Shown: positions 19,031 to 30,152, counted from the stretch's first letter. The stretch: 64,000 bases of DNA from Arachidicoccus ginsenosidivorans (GCF_007971385.1 NZ_CP042434.1:5704001-5768000), one strand, 5' to 3'. Notes: generated by a model from the sequence alone, not told the origin. Made by a program: numbers and translations.

Positions 19031-20319
19031 TTATTTTTCTGAGGGAAATAACAACATTAAAGCCGGGATACCTGAGGCGTCATAACAACTAACCGTAGGC
19101 CCCGCTTTCTTGGTATAATCCTTTATGGTCAGGTTTTTATCATTTCTGTTGTTCCATCCATATCCAATAGAGCGTTCCATCCAGGGAAGAAAATCTGTTT
19201 GTTCACAATCCTTGATCAATATTTGCATATACTGAGCAAAGATGGCTGTATAAATACCTTGCTCGGTTCCACCGCCATTGGGCAGGATAAACAATGGAGC
19301 AGACATCACGTTCATTGTGTAATTGGCCGCGAGTATAGCGTTATCTAAATAAGACTGCTCACCGGTAATTTTGTAGAGTATGCAGGAAGCGCCAATAAAT
19401 GTGCCTTGATTATAGAGGGTCGCATGCCAGTCTACACTGTTTTCATGGCGACTGTCTGCTACATTGCCGCTGCCTTTATCAAATAAGTTGTTGACGCCCC
19501 ACTCATAGATCTCTTTGGCATTTTCAGGTAGGTATCCCGGCTAAGCCATCTTGGGTAATCGGGATTGCCGTCAAAACCAATTTTGTCGTCTGCCTGGTGT
19601 TGTACATCGGAGGCTGCAATATTATTATATAATGTCGCCGCGGCGATAACTGCTGGAAAGTTAATACAGGACATTTTCCCAGTTCCGCTGTTATCGGGCG
19701 GATTTTGGTTATTCCATTGCCAGAACATACCGCCATTTACTTTGTCATAAGACCCTCTGTCTTTTAGCTTGTAGGAACCATACCAGACCCTACAGAAGCT
19801 TTCATCGGCTCTTTTTAGATATTGTGGGTCTTTAAACAGGCCATAGGCTCTGGAAAAGGAGATCGTCCACCACATGATATCATCGTATATAAACCAGCCG
19901 TCGTTTGGATCCTGGTTATCAAAATCAAAACCAACATAATGAGCACTGTCCCCTTTGTAGATATCAGCGACCAGTTGCTTATATTGAGTGGCACGCTGGG
20001 TATTTGACTGCTGCTCTGCCAGTTTATAGGCATTCATGGCCATATCCCAATATATTGCCTGGGTCCAGATGGCGCCGATAGTGGATTTAGAATTGGCGCC
20101 GTCGGCAATGTCATTATTAACTTTATAAACGCTGGTTACTGGATCTAACAGATACTGATTAAAGGCGTCATAGGCCTTCCAGGTATCTTCGTTATGATAG
20201 GCTGGCACAATATCATAATCCAGCACATACTTTTTATTCACCTGATGATTACAGGCACTGCTGACAATACAGCCGAGGAGCAAAAAAGTAGCAGAAACGA
20301 TATATATTTTCATTTTCAT
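19031..20319 (-). CDS. Glycoside hydrolase family 76 alpha-1,6-mannanase (one-base frameshift)
   Basis: 429 residues after correction. Signal peptide of lipoprotein type at the start (MKMKIYIVSATFLLLGC). The paired catalytic aspartates of GH76 are seen as FIYDDIMWW (Asp146-Asp147). Other family features are the KVNGGMFWQWNN region and NFPAVIAAATLYN. The frame breaks at TTTT 19521-19524 (A4 on the coding strand); a fifth base rejoins DTYLK to NAKEIYEWGVNNLFDKGSGN, and the C-terminus then runs to 19031. GH76 enzymes cut the alpha-1,6-mannan backbone of fungal cell-wall mannan. This gives the locus its substrate. Confidence 0.92.
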
Positions 20320-20379
20320 AAATATTTATGTGTATCAAAGTGATCAGTGTACTGGTTGCAGTGGCTATTTGTTTAAGGC

Positions 20380-20417
20380 TTTTTTAGGAGCCTGGCGAAC
20401 ACCAGGCCCCCAAAAAA
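20380..20417. terminator. Hairpin between SusD and GH76 genes
   Basis: GCCTGG and CCAGGC form the core around the loop CGAACA (20396-20401). The stem extends outward through GG/CC pairs to TTTTTT and AAAAAA. It lies 3' of the SusD gene on the minus strand and may partially terminate transcription before the GH76 gene. Confidence 0.5.
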
Positions 20418-20541
20418 CATTATTAACTATTTACCTAAAAACTTGCTACTTAAACTGACTTACCTAAATCGAGGAACGATCTGTACAATTTAACCTATCC
20501 GAACCCTCTGAACCTCTTACACCTGATCTTCCTTTTAAAAT

Positions 20542-22583
20542 TTAATACCCTATATTTTGTACCAGGTTCTTGTCTATATCGATCTCCCCTTGTGGAATGG
20601 GGAAGAAATACTGGCGGTCAAAATACCGGTCAACAACCTGTGTGCGGGTGAAAAAGTCATTACCATCTGCATTTACATTCATGCCATGAACGGGTTTATT
20701 CAGGTAGGTAGTGGCCAGTCCCCAGCGGCGCAGGTCAAAGTAGCGGGTATTTTCAAAAGCCAGTTCTATTCTTTTTCTTTGCGGATCAGTTCCATGACGT
20801 CATCGAAACTAGTTGGCCGCGGTAATGCATTTGCGCCTTCTCCATACATGGGGATGCCGGCACGTTTGCGGATCATATTCATATACTTCCACAGCTCAGG
20901 GCTGGAAGGACTTATATGAGCAAGGGCCTCCATATAGTTGAAATAAATATTGGGCAAGCGCAGCAGCACACAGACCAAGGGTTGATTGCGATTACCGGCT
21001 CCCATGCACTTACGCACCAGATACCCTGTACTGCTATAATCATTGACGCCATAGAGCTTACCACAGGATCCACTATAATAAAAATCTGTTATATTGCCAC
21101 CATTGGTTCCGTCAAACCATTTCTGCCCATTGAAAGTGATGTCTGCATAAAACCGGGGCTCGCGGTTTACATACATCATTCGGGTACCGGCGGGGGCATA
21201 TAATTGTCCCGTAGAAGATTTGTAATCTGACTTACTGAATCCATCCTCTACATAACCGGAGGCTTCGTTGATATTTGGTGTTACGCCATCTGCTTTATAG
21301 CCGTTGATTGGCGAAAGTCCGTTACTCATAAAATAGGCGTCTACCTGCTCCTGAGTAGCACCCAGAAGACTTCCGCCTTTGTAGTTGCCGTCGCTGATTC
21401 GGTGATCATTGGGCATACGGTCATATTCCATTGTACCTGCGGAGTTATCGATCCGGTAGAATATCATTTCTGTATTGTTGCCAATCTCGCTTCTTGGGGT
21501 ACGTACGGCACGTCTGTAAGATTCATAAGGGTCAAAGCCTGCATCATCTGGACTGGGAACAGATTTACCACTATTATCTGTATACATCAGTTTAAAACGA
21601 CTGCCAAATCTATTTAAGAAATCGGCGGATTCATCGGCGACTTTCTGCCAGTTGCTTTTAATGGTGGCTGCATTAGGTGTTTCGGGGAAAAGTTTAGTGC
21701 CGTCCAGGTTAACTAAATTGGCATAATAGTTACTTTCTCCGTCAAATAACCAACTGGCTCTAAGGGTCAGTGCTTCTATAACAAAAGCCTGAGCTACGGC
21801 CTGGTCAATTCTCCCATAACCCGTTACCGCATCTGAAGTAGCACTTTGCAATAAGCCTTCCTTTTGTGCTTCTTTTAGCTGTGTAACGATATAACTAATA
21901 CATTCATCTACCGGATTTCTGGGAAGCTGCAGTTCTTCTGTAGGTGTATTTTGGGTATACTCCTCGGTCAAAATCGGTACCGGTCCATAAGCCCGGACCA
22001 GGTAGAAATAATAAATGGCTCTGAGTGCCTTGGCTTCAGCCTTCCACTGGACTTTTTCTGAGGTGCTGACCTGGTCGGCAGGTGTTTTATCGATGCTTGC
22101 CATAAATTCATTGGCCTGCTGGATGCCTGTGTACCAACTCTTCCAACGCCACTTAACCATCGTCTCATCGGTGGCGTCCAGGGTGTTGTAGTTTATCAGC
22201 TTGGCTTTATTGCCGGGAGATACATATTCTGTTTCGTCTGAAGCGGCTGTCCAGGGACCAGGGGTTCTATAGAGCACTGTTTCATGGACCTGTCTTTGAT
22301 TGAATTCATCGGGAATGTAGGTGTAGACATTGCCTAAATAACCTAAAGCGCCGGATCTTGTCTTAAAGACTTCGGACATGGATAACCGGTCCTGGGGTAC
22401 CTGATCAAAATACTTGGAACAAGAAGATAAGGTAAGGACAAAGGCGAGGGTTAGTGCAAAGAAATAGGCATAACAAACCCTATGTCCTTGCAAAGGTGCT
22501 TTTAGCTTCCCGCCAAGGTCCTTTGATTTAAGCGGCACTGAATGGCGGTTAAATATTTTAAATATTGATCTATTGCTTTTCAT
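20542..22583 (-). CDS. SusD/RagB-family lipoprotein of the alpha-mannan locus (one-base frameshift)
   Basis: 680 residues after correction. A basic N-terminal extension precedes the lipoprotein signal (FVLTLSSC), followed by KYFDQVPQDRLSMSEVF, a standard SusD opening. RLPNIYFNYMEALAHISP and MIRKRAGIPMYG are typical. The frame breaks in T5 at 20772-20776 (A5 on the coding strand); a sixth base gives RKEKRIELAFENTRYFDLRR, the hallmark SusD C-terminal motif. The gene then ends at 20542 with DIDKNLVQNIGY. It starts 10 bp after the SusC stop. Outer-surface glycan-binding lid of the SusC at 22594. Confidence 0.92.
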
Positions 22584-22593
22584 CTCTGTTTTT

Positions 22594-25500
22594 TTAAAAA
22601 GTGAAGTTTACGCCCAGGGACATGGAGCTGGTATTGGGATACTGGCTTCCGTTGTCTGTATTGAGTTCTGGATCCCAGAGTTTGAATTTGGTTATGGTAA
22701 ACAGGTTATAACCCATCATATAGACGGCTGCATTTTTTAGTGACAGCTTGGATGCCCAGCTTTTAGGGAGGTTATAGGAGATCTGCAGGGTCTTGAGCCT
22801 TAAAAAATCCATATTGCGGACCCACCAGGTACTCGGCTGAAAGTTGTTCTGATTGTCGGCAGTCTCCGCTCCATAGGAAAGTCTTGGATAAAAGGCGTCT
22901 TGATTGGGATTATCCACTGTCCAACGGTCTTCTATATTTGCGTAAAGATTACCTGCGCCTCCACCGCCGTTAAAGGGCTGAATGCTATTACCTCTAAGTA
23001 TTCGTTGTGCCTTGGCTACTCCCTGGAAAAGGGCACCCACAGAAAGCTCTTTGTATTTCACGGTAAAACCAAAACCATACACAATGGCCGGCACATCGCC
23101 TCGGTTAATATAGGTTTTATCATAGGCGTCGATTTTGCCATCATTGTTTAAATCCTTGTAACGAATATCCCCTGCCTTGACATTACCAAATTGAGAGGCA
23201 AAGGGTCTGGGAGTGATGAGCTTATCTTCTTCAGATAGGATATTCCAGCGGTCCATATCATCTATCTGCGATTGGGTGAAGAGCCCTTCTGCGATATAAC
23301 CCGTCTGTCCTAAGATTTTTTGTCCGATCTGATTCATCCATGGATAACGCTGTTCCGGCAAATCTCCTTTGACCCATTTGTCATTATTGTATGTGAAGTT
23401 GCCTCTTAGGCTAACAGTCCAGTTCTTATTGATATGCCGGTTATATTCAATGGTACCGTCCAGCCCTTTGTTTTCTACGATCCCTACGTTGCCATAAGGG
23501 GAGGCCATATTAAAGCCAATAAATGAGGGTATGGAATTTTCCCGTTTAATCAGGATATTGGAGCGTCTTTCTTTAAACAGGTCTATGACAATGGACAGGT
23601 CGTCTCCGAAAAAACGCATATCAATCCCAAAATCTTGCTTGCGGGATTCTTCCCAGGTAAGGTCTACAGCGTTATTGACAATCTCATAACCGCCGTATTT
23701 ATCTCCATTGGGCCCAAATACGTAGCCAAATGAACCATTGCCTTTGATCTGGTCTAAGTACATAAAGCGTCTGTCTGATACATTACTGTTGCCAATACGG
23801 CCATCAGTGTATCTGAACTTCAAAAAGGAGAAGACGCTTTTTACTGGTTCCCAGAATTTTTCATTGGAGACCACCCAGCCTACGCCGTAGGCTGGGAAGG
23901 TTCCATAGCGCTTTTTAGGTGAAAAGTTCTCGGCGCCAGTATAACCAATATTAAACTCTGCAAAATAACGGTCTTTCCAGGAATAGGTTGCTCTGCCGGC
24001 CAGTCCGCGCATTCTGTAAGGAATGGCATTTTCCAGGGTACCTTGTGGATATTCGAGTCGTTGTTGCTGGTTGTATAATAACAAGCCACTAACTCTATGG
24101 TCGCCAAAAGCCCGGTCATAAGTAAAGGAGGCTTCCAGGTAGGTCTTTTTATTGCCTTTTGACCCCTGGCTGTAATCCAGCACGTCGGAGCCTGTGTAGG
24201 TCTTGGTCAAAATAGGATACCCTTCCATATCATAGGGTACATTGATATCTGTAAAGTAGTAGGTAGATTCCCGGCGGCTCTGGTTTAAGCTAACCTCGTT
24301 ATAAACGTCATAGGCGAACATACCGGATAGTTTCAAATTGGGGGTGATCATATCCAGATCCTGGGTTACCCTTAAGTTGGAATACACCTGATTTTTTGAA
24401 AGGTTATTGTAGCCTCTTCTGGTGGCATCTGCATATGGGTTGCGAAAGCCTCCATTGGGATTGATGCCTGGCACGAAGGGTTCTCCACGGACATAAAACA
24501 TTTTTGGATAATCTACCGGGGATATGCCCATGGCTGAATTATAAACATCATGGGAGCCAATGGCGGCATAATTCCCTTCGCCTAAATAACCCTGTGCACC
24601 GATCTCCACTTTGGTGGTAGCGGTGGCATTTATGGCAATATTGGTGGTAAAGTTATACCGGTCATATTTCATTTTGGAATTATATCCGGTTATGGTTTTG
24701 TCCGTAGCCATCATACCGGTCTCATTATAATAGCTGACGGAAGCGTAATAGATGGCTTTTTCACTACCACCCCTGACATTGACATTGGCTCTGCGGTTGT
24801 GGCCCCAATCATTAAAGGTCTCCCGCAGCCAATCTACATCAGGGTATAAATAAGGATCTCTTCCAAGTCTGGTATTATCGATATAATCCTGGGTATATTT
24901 TGGCGTAAGTCCATCGTTGATCAACGCTTCATTGGCGGCCTGCATGTAACCAACACCATCAGTCAATTCTACTTTTTTGGTGAACTTGATGAAGGATTCA
25001 TAATAATCCCCATTAATGGTGGGTTTACCTATTTTCCCGGGTTTGGTTCGTATAATAATAACGCCATTGGCACCACGCACGCCGTATACGGCGGTGGCGG
25101 AGGCGTCTTTTAGGATGGTCAGCGACTCTACGTCTTCGGGATCAATGTCATTAAAGGAGCGTTCCACCCCGTCCACCAAAATCAAGGGCGTGGCGCTGTT
25201 GGGTGTGGCAATGCCTCTGATCCAGATGTCCGCCGAATTCTTCCCAGGCTCACCTGAGCGTTGTACGGAGATCACACCCCCTAAGCGACCTGCCAGTGTT
25301 GCGGTCAGATTGGAGGAAGGAATTTTTAAATCACTGGTTTTCATGGTCGCCTGGGCACCTATATTGCTGATTTTTCGCTGTGTACCGTAGGCCACCACGA
25401 CCGTTTCATTCAAATCGTTCACCTTTTCATATAAAGCGCCTTCGTAAAAGTTTTCTTTGCCATTTACTTTAATTTCTACATCGTTGTATCCGACATAACT

Positions 25501-26076
25501 CACGACTAATACGCCTTCTTTTATGGTGGTCTTCAGGGTATATAATCCGTCTTTGTCCGTATTGGTTCCTTCTGTCGTTCCCTGGACGCGAACACTGGCG
25601 CCTGAGATGGCGTTTCCTGTCTTCCCATCGATGATGCGCCCGCGCAGCTGCCTGGTCTGTCCAGTGGAAACGGGCTTTTTTTCAGGCGTTCTTTGGTTAA
25701 TAATGGTTATATGTTGTCCTTCTATTCTATAACCCAGGTTTAAAGGGGCTAACAATCGGTCCAGTACAACAGAAACGCTTTGCTGCTGAACACTTAGCGA
25801 AACAGATCTGTTCGCATCGATGTTTTTAGCGTAAATAAAAAGATAGCTGGTCTGCTGCTCTATTTTTCTCAAGACCTCTTTTAAGGGTGTATTTTGGACA
25901 CTGATCGTCACTTTATCGTTTTGATAGGTCGTCTGTCCTGCCTTTAGTTGTGTATAGCATGTGATCACAAGGATCAGGCACATGATCTTTATCCACTTTT
26001 TCATCATAGACCGGTAATGGCCTGCTTTGCTGCGCACTTGTCGGGCGGGCAGCACTGATTTTGCTGTATTACTCAT
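22594..26076 (-). CDS. SusC/RagA TonB-dependent receptor with STN domain, alpha-mannan locus
   Basis: 1160 residues and intact. An N-terminal extension and membrane segment (WIKIMCLILVITCYTQLKAG) precede the STN domain (about 50-125; QNTPLKEVLRKIEQQTSYLF). The carboxypeptidase-regulatory-like domain is at about 145-220 (GNAISGASVRVQGTTEG). The hinge is DLNETVVVAYGTQRKISN, and the plug has LILVDGVERSFNDIDPED and ATAVYGVRGANGVIIIRTKPG. The barrel ends SMSLGVNFTF. The STN domain couples it to the FecR at 26211 and the sigma factor at 27306, giving substrate-induced expression. Imports mannan oligosaccharides (inferred from GH76). Confidence 0.95.
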   Translation of the reverse strand: MSNTAKSVLPARQVRSKAGHYRSMMKKWIKIMCLILVITCYTQLKAGQTTYQNDKVTISVQNTPLKEVLRKIEQQTSYLFIYAKNIDANRSVSLSVQQQSVSVVLDRLLAPLNLGYRIEGQHITIINQRTPEKKPVSTGQTRQLRGRIIDGKTGNAISGASVRVQGTTEGTNTDKDGLYTLKTTIKEGVLVVSYVGYNDVEIKVNGKENFYEGALYEKVNDLNETVVVAYGTQRKISNIGAQATMKTSDLKIPSSNLTATLAGRLGGVISVQRSGEPGKNSADIWIRGIATPNSATPLILVDGVERSFNDIDPEDVESLTILKDASATAVYGVRGANGVIIIRTKPGKIGKPTINGDYYESFIKFTKKVELTDGVGYMQAANEALINDGLTPKYTQDYIDNTRLGRDPYLYPDVDWLRETFNDWGHNRRANVNVRGGSEKAIYYASVSYYNETGMMATDKTITGYNSKMKYDRYNFTTNIAINATATTKVEIGAQGYLGEGNYAAIGSHDVYNSAMGISPVDYPKMFYVRGEPFVPGINPNGGFRNPYADATRRGYNNLSKNQVYSNLRVTQDLDMITPNLKLSGMFAYDVYNEVSLNQSRRESTYYFTDINVPYDMEGYPILTKTYTGSDVLDYSQGSKGNKKTYLEASFTYDRAFGDHRVSGLLLYNQQQRLEYPQGTLENAIPYRMRGLAGRATYSWKDRYFAEFNIGYTGAENFSPKKRYGTFPAYGVGWVVSNEKFWEPVKSVFSFLKFRYTDGRIGNSNVSDRRFMYLDQIKGNGSFGYVFGPNGDKYGGYEIVNNAVDLTWEESRKQDFGIDMRFFGDDLSIVIDLFKERRSNILIKRENSIPSFIGFNMASPYGNVGIVENKGLDGTIEYNRHINKNWTVSLRGNFTYNNDKWVKGDLPEQRYPWMNQIGQKILGQTGYIAEGLFTQSQIDDMDRWNILSEEDKLITPRPFASQFGNVKAGDIRYKDLNNDGKIDAYDKTYINRGDVPAIVYGFGFTVKYKELSVGALFQGVAKAQRILRGNSIQPFNGGGGAGNLYANIEDRWTVDNPNQDAFYPRLSYGAETADNQNNFQPSTWWVRNMDFLRLKTLQISYNLPKSWASKLSLKNAAVYMMGYNLFTITKFKLWDPELNTDNGSQYPNTSSMSLGVNFTF

Positions 26077-26210
26077 GAATATTTTTGATTTTTAATGATT
26101 CCCAGATGACAATTGACTACTGTTGATTTTTTTCATAAACAAAACTTGTTAGAGGCCCAGTTATGCGGAGCAGAGCCACTTTCCGCTTATTTTCTATCCA
26201 TTCATTTTTT

Positions 26211-27203
26211 TTAGTTTATAATGATATATGACGTGTCTTTTTTTTCTTTTATAAATTCTAATCCATAGCTATCCTTAAGTACCTTGAGTGCGTAATCCAG
26301 GCCATCACTTATCCGGAATTTTCCGGTGAGCAGTAGTTGCGGTTCTTTTAAATGCCGAATACTGATTTTATGGCCAAAGGCGGTTTGTAACTCTTCTAGT
26401 ACTTCGGTGATTCCTTTATTATCAAAACAGATTAATCCTTCGCTCCATCTGTATTCATCTGGATTTTCTATTGGGGAGACAGTTAATGTGGTATTTTTTA
26501 GTTCGGCTTTTTGGGAGGGCAATAAATGAACGATTTGTCCATCCGGCGTTTGCACGTGAACATGTCCTTCTAACAGCGCAGTCTCAAAACGGGGTTTGTT
26601 GTCATAAGCGTATACGTCAAAGGTCGTTCCGGTAACGGTGATGTCACCTTTGATGGTACGGACGATAAAGGGATGGCTGGCATCTTTTGCCACCTGAAAA
26701 TATCCTTCCCCGTTTAGATATACTGTTCTTGTTTTCCCGCTGAAACTAGCAGGATATTTAAAGGAGGAGCCTGCATTGATCCATACGACACTTTTATCGG
26801 GCAAAACCAACTTTTGCCTGGACCCGTCAGGGACTTTAATCTCTTTGTAGGATAGTTGGTTGGTGTCCAATCCCTTTTTGCTTTTACCAGGGGTATATTG
26901 TCCAAGGTAAAAGGTTATGCCGAGTATCAGAACAACAACGGCTGCAACGCTGGCTAACTTATAATATAGTTTTTGTTTATTGGTTGACAGTGGATGGACG
27001 GGAACTTTACTCCTTGGCTTGGCAGGAGGTTCTAAGAGTCGCTGTGCTGATTTCACCCTTTCTGCAAACCGGGCATAAGCCTCATCTTTATTATAATAAT
27101 GAGACTGTGCGGTATCTGTTTTACTAGCCCAGTCCTGGAGTTTACTATTAAAATAATCTTTATTTTCACTGGATTGGTTAATCCACTGAGTGAGTAAGCG
27201 CAT
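26211..27203 (-). CDS. FecR-family anti-sigma factor of the alpha-mannan locus
   Basis: At least 330 residues. One membrane segment lies at about 83-100. The FecR domain lies at about 125-220 (KEIKVPDGSRQKLVLPDKSV, RTVYLNGEGYFQVAKDASHP). The C-terminal DUF4974/STN-like region ends at 330. Coding-like sequence continues upstream of the ATG at 27203 (NQYIDTLIATFLGSGLSKED) to about 27280 with no ATG, GTG or TTG, so the true start is obscured, as for the sigma gene at 2240. It lies just after the sigma gene in the same orientation and partners it. Confidence 0.92.
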   Translation of the reverse strand: MRLLTQWINQSSENKDYFNSKLQDWASKTDTAQSHYYNKDEAYARFAERVKSAQRLLEPPAKPRSKVPVHPLSTNKQKLYYKLASVAAVVVLILGITFYLGQYTPGKSKKGLDTNQLSYKEIKVPDGSRQKLVLPDKSVVWINAGSSFKYPASFSGKTRTVYLNGEGYFQVAKDASHPFIVRTIKGDITVTGTTFDVYAYDNKPRFETALLEGHVHVQTPDGQIVHLLPSQKAELKNTTLTVSPIENPDEYRWSEGLICFDNKGITEVLEELQTAFGHKISIRHLKEPQLLLTGKFRISDGLDYALKVLKDSYGLEFIKEKKDTSYIIIN

Positions 27204-27305
27204 ATCTTCCTTACTCAGTCCACTGCCTAGAAAGGTTGCTATTAAGGTATCGATATATTGGTTTTCCTGTCTGATTTTACTTGGCTTTTATTTAAGACAG
27301 TAAAA

Positions 27306-27923
27306 TCAGAAGGGCGGGTAGTCGTTTTCAAAAATAATATATAATAATACGAAAATTGCCGGGTACTTATGGATTTGCTCCCTTAAATGCCTTAAGGCAT
27401 TTTTGATATGGTATTTTACGGTGTTGACCGAAATACCAAGTTCTGCGGAGATTTCTTCGTATTTTTTTTCTTCCAAACGGCTTTTTAAGAAAACGGTTTT
27501 GCAATCGGCAGGTAATGAACTAAGTGCTTGCGTTAATTCCTGATTTAATTCTTTTTCATAGACTTCTTCAAGTGCAAAATCACAGGAAGTCGCGTAATGA
27601 TCATTTTCATAGTAGGCTTCTCCAGCAAGTTGAGAGACAGGGACTTCTCGTTTGACCCGTGCCAGGGACAAGTAATTAATACTTCTGTTTCTGACTGCGC
27701 TCACCAGATAGCCTAATAAGCTGGTTTTTATCTGGAGCTTCTCCCTGATTTCCCAGAGATGAAATATGGTGTCCCCCACAATCATTTCAGCTTGTGCACT
27801 GTCTTTAAGGTACTTATTGGCCAAATGACAAAGCGATACATAATAATGATCATATATGTATTTATAGGCTTGTTCCGTGCCATCTTGCAATTGAGCAATG
27901 AGAATTTCTTCGCTTGTCTCCAT
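27306..27923 (-). CDS. ECF RNA polymerase sigma factor (FecI-like) of the alpha-mannan locus
   Basis: 205 residues. Region 2 is GTEQAYKYIYDHYYVSLCHL and AEMIVGDTIFHLWEIREKLQ. Region 4 is LSSLPADCKTVFLKSRLEEK with the helix-turn-helix YEEISAELGISVNTVKYHIK. It is the first gene of a seven-gene minus-strand locus: sigma, FecR, SusC, SusD, GH76, and two LamG lipoproteins. In family terms it is released from the FecR protein when SusC binds ligand, and then transcribes the locus. Confidence 0.94.
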   Translation of the reverse strand: METSEEILIAQLQDGTEQAYKYIYDHYYVSLCHLANKYLKDSAQAEMIVGDTIFHLWEIREKLQIKTSLLGYLVSAVRNRSINYLSLARVKREVPVSQLAGEAYYENDHYATSCDFALEEVYEKELNQELTQALSSLPADCKTVFLKSRLEEKKYEEISAELGISVNTVKYHIKNALRHLREQIHKYPAIFVLLYIIFENDYPPF

Positions 27924-28441
27924 TATTGTACCAATCTGGGGTAATAATCAAGTTTTAAAATCAAGACAATCAGGATGAACGACCAATTTTGAGGTATTTT
28001 ATCCTGCAAGTTTTGCACGGAAAGTTAAGATTAATTTCTATTTTGCCAAGCTTTTCTGTTAAAAAAAATAAAAACAGCGATGGTTTTCAAATTTCTTCAA
28101 TAGCCTTATGGACTGGCTGGAAAAAAATTTCCATCGTAAGGTAATGCCATATTTGTCATACATGAAATATAGTTATCCCATGTACTTTCCAATACTTTGC
28201 AACCTGCCTATTTTTGATTTGATTGGATAATTCAATAACATATACAAATATTTAGCATAGAGAACTATAAATAAATTTCAGATGATAGTTCCAATATATG
28301 AAAAAGCCAATGCATCACAAAACGTTCTATATCTAAGACTTATATATTATTTCAATAAATTTAATTACAAAAAGCAACTAAAAAAAAAATTAAATATTTA
28401 TTTTTCCACCTTATTTAAAGAAAAATTAAAATATATACTTC
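27924..28441. other. Intergenic region without recognised genes
   Basis: 518 AT-rich bases between divergent genes. ORFs within it have no recognisable content. I see no clear TAnnTTTG box for either flanking gene and no tRNA. Confidence 0.45.
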
Positions 28442-28885
28442 ATGGCGCACGCTGCATTTCATCAACTACTTCCGGAAATAGCAAAAACCGAATTAAGGTC
28501 AGTTATATTAGCTCCACAAAATCAATATGGAATTGCTCCAGGCACTTATGCATTTATTGAATTATATTGTGATGATTTAACCTGTGATTGCAGGAATGTC
28601 TACATTTATGTCACTAATTTACAAACGAAGGCAACAGAAGCCACTATTACATATGGTTGGGAACCACTGACGTTTTATATGGACTGGATGGGTATTGATG
28701 ATAAAAATGATGCGACGATCAATGATTTTAAAGGTCCTTCGCTCTATGCTTTTGGTCAACAGGGCCATTACACAAAGCATTGGTTGAAGTTTTTCAAAGA
28801 AACGCTTAAGTCGGACAGGCCATATGCCAAAAGACTAGAGCGCCACTATCAACAAGTAAAATCGTTCATTGCAAGTAAAAAATAA
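28442..28885 (+). CDS. Conserved hypothetical protein, 147 residues
   Basis: No named family is recognised with certainty. The sequence has a conserved feel: SVILAPQNQYGIAPGTYAFI, then YCDDLTCDCRNVYIYVTN with three close cysteines and several aspartates (a possible metal site), and TYGWEPLTFYMDWMGIDD. It ends in a basic helix (KRLERHYQQVKSF). No signal peptide is seen, so it is probably cytoplasmic. It stands alone between the mannan locus and the transporter. Confidence 0.7.
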   Translation: MAHAAFHQLLPEIAKTELRSVILAPQNQYGIAPGTYAFIELYCDDLTCDCRNVYIYVTNLQTKATEATITYGWEPLTFYMDWMGIDDKNDATINDFKGPSLYAFGQQGHYTKHWLKFFKETLKSDRPYAKRLERHYQQVKSFIASKK

Positions 28886-28947
28886 ATATAACAAGCAGTT
28901 TTATTTTTTATATTATTGATACAAACTAAATTTGGACTATACACACA

Positions 28948-28967
28948 TCTAATCTAATCTAATCTAA
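28948..28967. repeat. Tandem TCTAA repeat, four copies
   Basis: Four perfect 5-bp units, TCTAA, lie in the leader before the transporter gene at 29059. Five-base repeats slip easily and could vary in number, but here they are outside any coding frame. Confidence 0.6.
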
Positions 28968-29058
28968 TTATCATGACCCGACAACCTTCATAGAATCGCA
29001 AGTGACGCTGATTGAACTTTTCTAAATTACAATAGTGTTTTAAAAACAAGTAAAGTTA

Positions 29059-30152
29059 ATGGCGACAAATCTTAAAAAAAATATGATCAACCTGGCAAGA
29101 GGATAGCTGCAAATCAGTCATTCAACATTTGGACAAGAGCGGAAAATTATTTCTCTCCAATTGATTTTGCCATGGTAATGGCTACCGGTATAATAGCAAT
29201 TGCTGCACTCCTTGAGGGTTATTCATGGCTGGCCTGGTCTTTATTTGTAATTGATGTTTTGCTTTTTGTTCTTTTGCTCATTTTTATGTTGCAAAGGCTA
29301 CTATTCCAATGGCCTACTTTTATAAAGGATTTTAAAAGTTATGAAAAAGGACCCGGTGTTTTCACCTTTGTCGTTGCAATGTGCATGATCGGCAATGAAG
29401 TCATTTTATTTAATAATTGGATTGGTCTGGGGAAAATAATCCTGACCTTTGCGGTTATTTTTTGGTTGATTATTAACTACGGTTTTTTCTTCTATGTTAC
29501 CACAACCAACCACAAAAAAAACCTGAAAGAGGGCATCAGCGGCAGCTGGCTATTAACAGTGGTTTCTATACAAGCCATTGCAGTGTTGACCATTTACTCT
29601 GCTCCCAGTAGTGAGGCTGCCATGTTTGTCGCCACTTGTTTATTTTTCACAGGCTGTGTGTTTTATCTTTATCTGATGTCGCTCATTGTTTACAGAATCT
29701 CCTTTTTTGAGTTGCATGCCAAAGATCTGGGGGCCGCCTATTGGATTAATATGGGGGCTACTGCCATTACTACGCTTGCTGGTTCTTTGCTCCTATTAAA
29801 TGGCAAAGAATTTCATTTGATAGCTGCATTACTGCCCTTTATTAAAGGCCTAACTTTGCTATTTTGGTCGGCAGGCACTTGGTGGATACCCCTGCTGATC
29901 ATGCTGGGCATTTGGCGTCATGGCGTCCGGAAAGTAAAGCCGCCGATCTCGTCCAGTGGCTATAGCCCTACTTACTGGGCATTTGTTTTCCCTTTAGGCA
30001 TGTATACGGCTTGTACCTTTCGGCTTTCAGAAACCCTGGATCTGACCTTTTTGAAGGTTATACCTAAGTATTTTATCTTTTTTGCAATTATCACCTGGAC
30101 GGCGGTTATGATTGGATTTATCAGTCATTTGCTGGTAAAAGAAAAGGCGTAA
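29059..30152 (+). CDS. TDT/SLAC1-family transporter (tellurite-resistance/dicarboxylate transporter, TehA-like; one-base frameshift)
   Basis: 364 residues after correction. About ten membrane helices; the family motif is DFAMVMATGIIAIAALL near the N-terminus, corresponding to the PAYFAMVMATGI motif of TehA/Mae1 proteins. The true start is ATG 29059 (MATNLKK); A8 at 29074-29081 needs one more base to join the start to YDQPGKRIAANQSFNIW and the rest. A start at the internal ATG 29172 would lose the first segment. The family contains tellurite exporters, C4-dicarboxylate transporters and anion channels; this sequence does not say which. It stands alone. Confidence 0.8.

Noticed and set aside
28948..28967. 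Phase-variable repeat controlling the transporter
   Set aside because: The four TCTAA units lie about 90 bp before the corrected start and outside any reading frame; an effect on promoter spacing is not supported by a visible promoter.
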